A DNA stretch of 64,000 bases, from contig NZ_JABVEC010000003.1 in assembly GCF_014323705.1 (NCBI RefSeq), positions 62,001 through 126,000 of the forward strand. Reading direction: 5' to 3'. Below are positions 60,865 through 64,000 of this stretch, piece after piece. The stretch is from Actinomadura alba (lineage in GTDB: Bacteria > Actinomycetota > Actinomycetes > Streptosporangiales > Streptosporangiaceae). The notes below the pieces were generated by a model. It was given only the letters and a program-made list of their open reading frames with translations, was not told the DNA's origin and did no database searches. The position numbers and the translations under genes were made by a program. Every line of letters starts with the position of its first letter. The stretch's first letter is position 1.

Positions 60865-61094
60865 CGCCGGGCTGGCCGCCGCGACAGCCTGCACGTACCC
60901 CGCTGCTCGATGACGCGGTCCGTTTCGTCGGCACCCGGTTGCTCGAGGACGGCACCCGCCTCAAGCCCGCCTACACGAGCCGCCAACAAGCCAGACCGAG
61001 CGTCGCACCACCCGCCGCACCCGCCAGCGCCCCACGGCGCCGTGCGACCCACGCCTGCACGCAACGCCCGTACGCCCGCTCATCGAAACCACCG

Positions 61095-61215
61095 TGCGTA
61101 TGCCGTCGATCAGTTACCGACGCGTCCACGTCGGCGGCCGGCCAGGCCTCTTGCCCTGCGGCAGCAACGGCTCCAGCCGCGCCCACCGGCCGTTCGTCAG
61201 ATCACCACGCCCCAC
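61095..61215 (-). pseudogene. IS5-family transposase, N-terminal fragment with nonsense codon
   Basis: Read on the minus strand from GTG 61215, the sequence is VGRGDLTNGRWARLEPLLPQGKRPGRPPTWTRR-stop-LIDGIR. It matches the start of IS5/DUF4096-type transposases (LTDAQWARIEPLLP...RRQLIDGIRWR). A TAA stands where Gln is usual, and homology ends about six codons later. The gene is dead and truncated. Confidence 0.75.
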
Positions 61216-61377
61216 GGGGACTGATCACCTACGACCTTGATCCACTTTCGCAACACGCCCTACACGAGTCTTTACGGCTTGAGCGCATTGCCAGCCCCGC
61301 CCCTTCATCGAACCAGGAGGGCTGCTTCGTAGGGGCCCTCCACCAGGTCTACGCAAAGGAAGTTGCAAGATACATGT

Positions 61378-62529
61378 ATGGGCGGAAAGTGGGTCTCGGT
61401 TGCCACGCGGCATCGCGCTGTGCTCTTAGACCTGCTGCTGGCGGCCGCGGTGATCGCGTTCACCATCCCGACGACCGCCATCGGCAGTACCTTCTCGCTC
61501 TGGGGGCACCTACCGCACTGGCTCCAGTTCCTCGTGGGCTCGGTCACCGCCGCGACCATGCTGATACGGCGCCGCACCCCCTGGCCCGCGATCATCGCCT
61601 CGGCCGCCTGCGCCTGCATCACCGGGCAGACCGTGCCGATGATCCTCGCCGCCTTCTCGATGACCGCCGAGCGCAGGGTGCGCCGATGGCCTTACGTGGC
61701 ACTGATGCTGATGCCGGTGTACATGGCGGTCGACTACGTGAACCCGTACACGGACGAGATCCTCTACCTGATCGTCGTACGCGCCGCGACGTTGGTCTAC
61801 CTTCCCATGCTGGCAGGGACATGGGTGTGTGAGTACCGGCGGTTGATCAGCGAGTTGCGGATCGGGGTGCATGAGCGTGAGGAACTCGCCGCCTCCGAGG
61901 AACGCCGCAGGATCGCCAGGGAGATGCACGACACAGTGACCCACGCGGTCACCACCATGGTCCTCAACGCCGGCCTCATCCAGACCACCACCGACCCCGC
62001 TGAGAACCGCGAGCTCTCAGCGGGCATCGAGGACAAGGGCGTCCAAGCGCTCAACGAACTGCGCCAGCTGCTCACCGTGCTCCGCCGCGAGGACATGCCC
62101 TCGGCCGCGGGGGTGGATGGGATCCCCCGCCTGGTCAAGGAGGCCGAGGACACCGGACTGCGGGTCAGCCTCCACCTCGACATCCCCCCAAACGCGCTGC
62201 CACCGCAGATCGCCCACGCCTGCTACCGGATCGTCCAAGAAGGCCTGAGCAACGTCCGCAAGCACGCGCCGAACGCCCAGGTCCGCGTCACCTGCGAGTC
62301 CACCGACGACCAGTTGCACGTTGCCGTGATCAACAGCCCCGACCACGCCGACCGCGACGGCTCAGAGATTCCCCGGGCGGCATCCCATACTGGAGGGAGC
62401 TACGGCCTGGCGGGCATCAAAGAGCGTGTCGCCCTCGCAGGCGGCCGACTGACCACGGGACCGACGCCCGACGGCGGCTTCGCCCTCGTGGCCTGGCTTC
62501 CCCTCCCCGCTGACAAGGGACGCCGTTAA
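61378..62529 (+). CDS. NarL-type sensor histidine kinase (no response regulator in the window)
   Basis: The 383-residue protein has four to five N-terminal membrane segments (residues ~15-155). A HisKA_3 dimerisation domain follows, with the phospho-acceptor histidine in RRRIAREMHDTVTHAV (~184). The HATPase_c domain has the N-box QEGLSNVRKHAP and the G-box GSYGLAGIKERVALAGG. These kinases almost always pair with a NarL/LuxR-type response regulator encoded next door. Here transposase fragments lie on both sides and no regulator gene is present in this window. ATG 61378 is chosen; a TTG at 61363 is also in frame. Confidence 0.9.
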   Translation: MGGKWVSVATRHRAVLLDLLLAAAVIAFTIPTTAIGSTFSLWGHLPHWLQFLVGSVTAATMLIRRRTPWPAIIASAACACITGQTVPMILAAFSMTAERRVRRWPYVALMLMPVYMAVDYVNPYTDEILYLIVVRAATLVYLPMLAGTWVCEYRRLISELRIGVHEREELAASEERRRIAREMHDTVTHAVTTMVLNAGLIQTTTDPAENRELSAGIEDKGVQALNELRQLLTVLRREDMPSAAGVDGIPRLVKEAEDTGLRVSLHLDIPPNALPPQIAHACYRIVQEGLSNVRKHAPNAQVRVTCESTDDQLHVAVINSPDHADRDGSEIPRAASHTGGSYGLAGIKERVALAGGRLTTGPTPDGGFALVAWLPLPADKGRR

Positions 62530-62619
62530 CGGACGTATCACAAGCCGCGCGGCGGGGTCGTCGCCTCGTCTCGGCCGGGTCGCTATCCCCGGCAACCGGA
62601 CGCAGCCGGTGAGAATCGG

Positions 62620-62895
62620 TGCGCACCATGTCGTCCAGCACATGGGCGGTGTCGAAAAACACCGTCGCGAAGTTGATGGCCGAGTTGGGCCTGGTCGCCC
62701 GGCGCAAGAAGAGGCGCAAGGGCCTGACCAAGGCTGACGTCTCGGTCCGTAAGGCGCCGGACCTGCTGCAGCGGCATTTCGACCCGCCGGAGGCTCCGAA
62801 TGTGGCGTGGGTGGGTGATCTGACCGAGATCCCCAACGACGAGGGGCCGTTCTACCTCGCCTCGGTCCTGGAACTGGCCGGGCGCAGATGCGTGG
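62620..62895 (+). pseudogene. IS3-family transposase (OrfB) internal fragment
   Basis: The frame reads AVSKNTVAKLMAELGLVARRKKRRKGLTKADVSVRKAPDLLQRHF, then PNVAWVGDLTEIPNDEGPFYLASVLEL. This corresponds to the IS3-type integrase segment with the first catalytic Asp (WVGDLTEIP) and the KTxAKLMxELGL helix ahead of it. It lacks a start, and sequence similarity stops at about 62895. The later catalytic residues are gone. Confidence 0.75.
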
Positions 62896-63079
62896 GCAGG
62901 CCAACCTGCCCCAAGCGAGCGCGCGGCCGAGAACTACAAGACCGAGATCACCACAACCGAAGTCTCTACGGTTTCAGGGGATTGCCACGGGAGACGCAGC
63001 CGAGACGCTCACGGGACGCGCGGGAGACGGGGGAACGGCCGTAATGGGCGCGTACAGCTTCTCTCCAGAAGGAGTCCTG

Positions 63080-64000
63080 ATGAAGCTCAAGCTCCGTTAT
63101 CTGATGATCCCGGCGGCCTGTGTGCCGTTGACGATCGCCGGCCTTCCCACCGGGGCATGGTCGGCATCGACGGCGGCCGACGCGCCGACGGCAGCGACGG
63201 CGACCGGCACCCTCGCGTCCGGCATGGTGGCGAACGACGGGACCGCTATCGGTCATGCGAGCGTCGTCGCCGTGGCATGGCCTCGCCCAGAGGTGCTCGC
63301 CACCGCTGCCAAGGGAGCCACGTTCACCCTGCCGGTCGTGGCGCGGACGAAGACCGACGCGGCCGGCCGGTTCACCCTGCGGCTCGACGAAACCTCGCTG
63401 CCCGCGCGGTTCCGCGGGACCGGCGGGCAGGTCGACATCGAAATGATCGCGGCCGACTCCGTACGGGAGGTCCACTGGCGGCAGACCGTCACGCCGTCCG
63501 GCGCGGCGAACGTCCAGTCGGTCGCCGGCCCGTCCGGTACCGTGCCGGCCTCGTTCACCTTCGACCTTGGCCGCAGGCCGTCGGTCCTGGAGGGAAGCGC
63601 GGCCGGCTCGGGGACGAACACGCTCGCGGCGGCGCACGCCGATTCCGGGGGCGCCGCGAAGTCGTACGCGACCGCCGCCGCGAGGCGTCCCTGCGGGAGT
63701 CCGCTCAGCGTCACGATGGGGCCCAGGCACAACGGCCTTCGCGAGAAGTTCATGAAGGTCCTCGCGTGGAGCGGGGCGAAGGCGACCGTGGAGCAGACGA
63801 CGTCGTCGACACATCAACTCGGCGTGGGAGCCAAGTATTCGGGTGAGAACTGGTCCGCCAGCGGCAAGGTGTCCGTCCAGACGAGGATCGAGGGGGGCGC
63901 GTCCACCGACAACGTGGCCGACGCCTACGTCTGGAACAAGGTCAACTACCGGGACATCATCGTCAAGTGCATCGCGCCCAGCGGTGGCTGGACCCGCACG
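63080..64000 (+). CDS. secreted protein with carboxypeptidase-regulatory-like domain (3' end outside window)
   Basis: ATG 63080 follows AGAAGGAG and opens a frame to the window edge (307 codons, no stop). A signal peptide (MKLKLRYLMIPAACVPLTIAGLPTGAWSA) is followed by a region like the beta-sandwich of carboxypeptidase-regulatory or CNA-B domains (GTLASGMVANDGTAIGHASVVAV, KTDAAGRFTLRLDE). A Cys-containing, Gly/Ser-rich region leads to a second folded part (QTTSSTHQLGVGAKYSGENWSASGKVSVQTRIEGG). No catalytic motif is visible in the part present. It is probably an exported structural or binding protein. Confidence 0.75.
   Translation, partial: MKLKLRYLMIPAACVPLTIAGLPTGAWSASTAADAPTAATATGTLASGMVANDGTAIGHASVVAVAWPRPEVLATAAKGATFTLPVVARTKTDAAGRFTLRLDETSLPARFRGTGGQVDIEMIAADSVREVHWRQTVTPSGAANVQSVAGPSGTVPASFTFDLGRRPSVLEGSAAGSGTNTLAAAHADSGGAAKSYATAAARRPCGSPLSVTMGPRHNGLREKFMKVLAWSGAKATVEQTTSSTHQLGVGAKYSGENWSASGKVSVQTRIEGGASTDNVADAYVWNKVNYRDIIVKCIAPSGGWTRT

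Overview
The window is about 70% G+C and carries genes typical of a filamentous actinomycete. These include mycothiol-type maleylpyruvate isomerase, F420/PPOX proteins, an AfsR/SARP regulator, an Rv2228c-Rv2229c-Rv2230c-like block, and rare TTA leucine codons. Streptosporangiales (Actinomadura-like) is the best guess, but this is inference because no rRNA or marker gene is present.

Layout. (1) 1-34 kb is mostly core or housekeeping: a truncated SARP regulator; type II NADH dehydrogenase with a Rex-like operator; a PEBP lipoprotein; a membrane-anchored 14-residue-repeat protein; RNase P RNA; the RNase H/phosphatase - zinc-ribbon - Nif3 block; a RelA/SpoT protein; a TetR-controlled Ohr; carbonic anhydrase; a threonine dehydratase-like lyase; homocysteine methyltransferase; a glycolate-oxidase-like flavoprotein; a sirtuin; cytochrome bd oxidase (cydAB); a ferritin-like protein; and several small regulators. 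(2) 34.25-54.76 kb is a single 20.5-kb minus-strand run of nine overlapping or nearly overlapping genes. It encodes a polyunsaturated-fatty-acid (Pfa)-type iterative synthase: PfaD enoyl reductase, PfaA (KS-AT-ACP-KR), PfaC (KS-CLF-AT-DH-DH) and PfaB (KS-like-AT). A free ACP, a WES/DGAT acyltransferase, a reductase of the fatty-acyl/thioester-reductase SDR type, an acyl-CoA dehydrogenase and an MMPL/RND exporter accompany it. A secreted beta-rich protein lies just upstream. (3) 55.5-64 kb is accessory: fragments of four mobile-element genes (IS256, IS5 and IS3 families and an integrase), a seven-repeat secreted protein, a DUF6492-like glycosyltransferase, a small secreted His-rich/Asp-Phe-rich protein, a tyrosine phosphatase, a histidine kinase with no partner in the window, and a truncated secreted protein.

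The most interesting system is the Pfa-type lipid locus. Its layout implies the following route: chains are built on PfaA/PfaC with one in-line ACP and one free ACP, enoyl-reduced by PfaD, optionally modified by the dehydrogenase and SDR, transferred by the WES/DGAT enzyme to an alcohol acceptor, and exported by the MMPL protein. Classical loci have tandem ACPs and, in myxobacteria, an AGPAT domain, so this organisation points to an undescribed secondary lipid, possibly a wax-ester-like or glyceride-like product. TTA codons in the pfaC-like and mmpL genes suggest rare-tRNA (bldA-type) control; the product and regulation are inferences.
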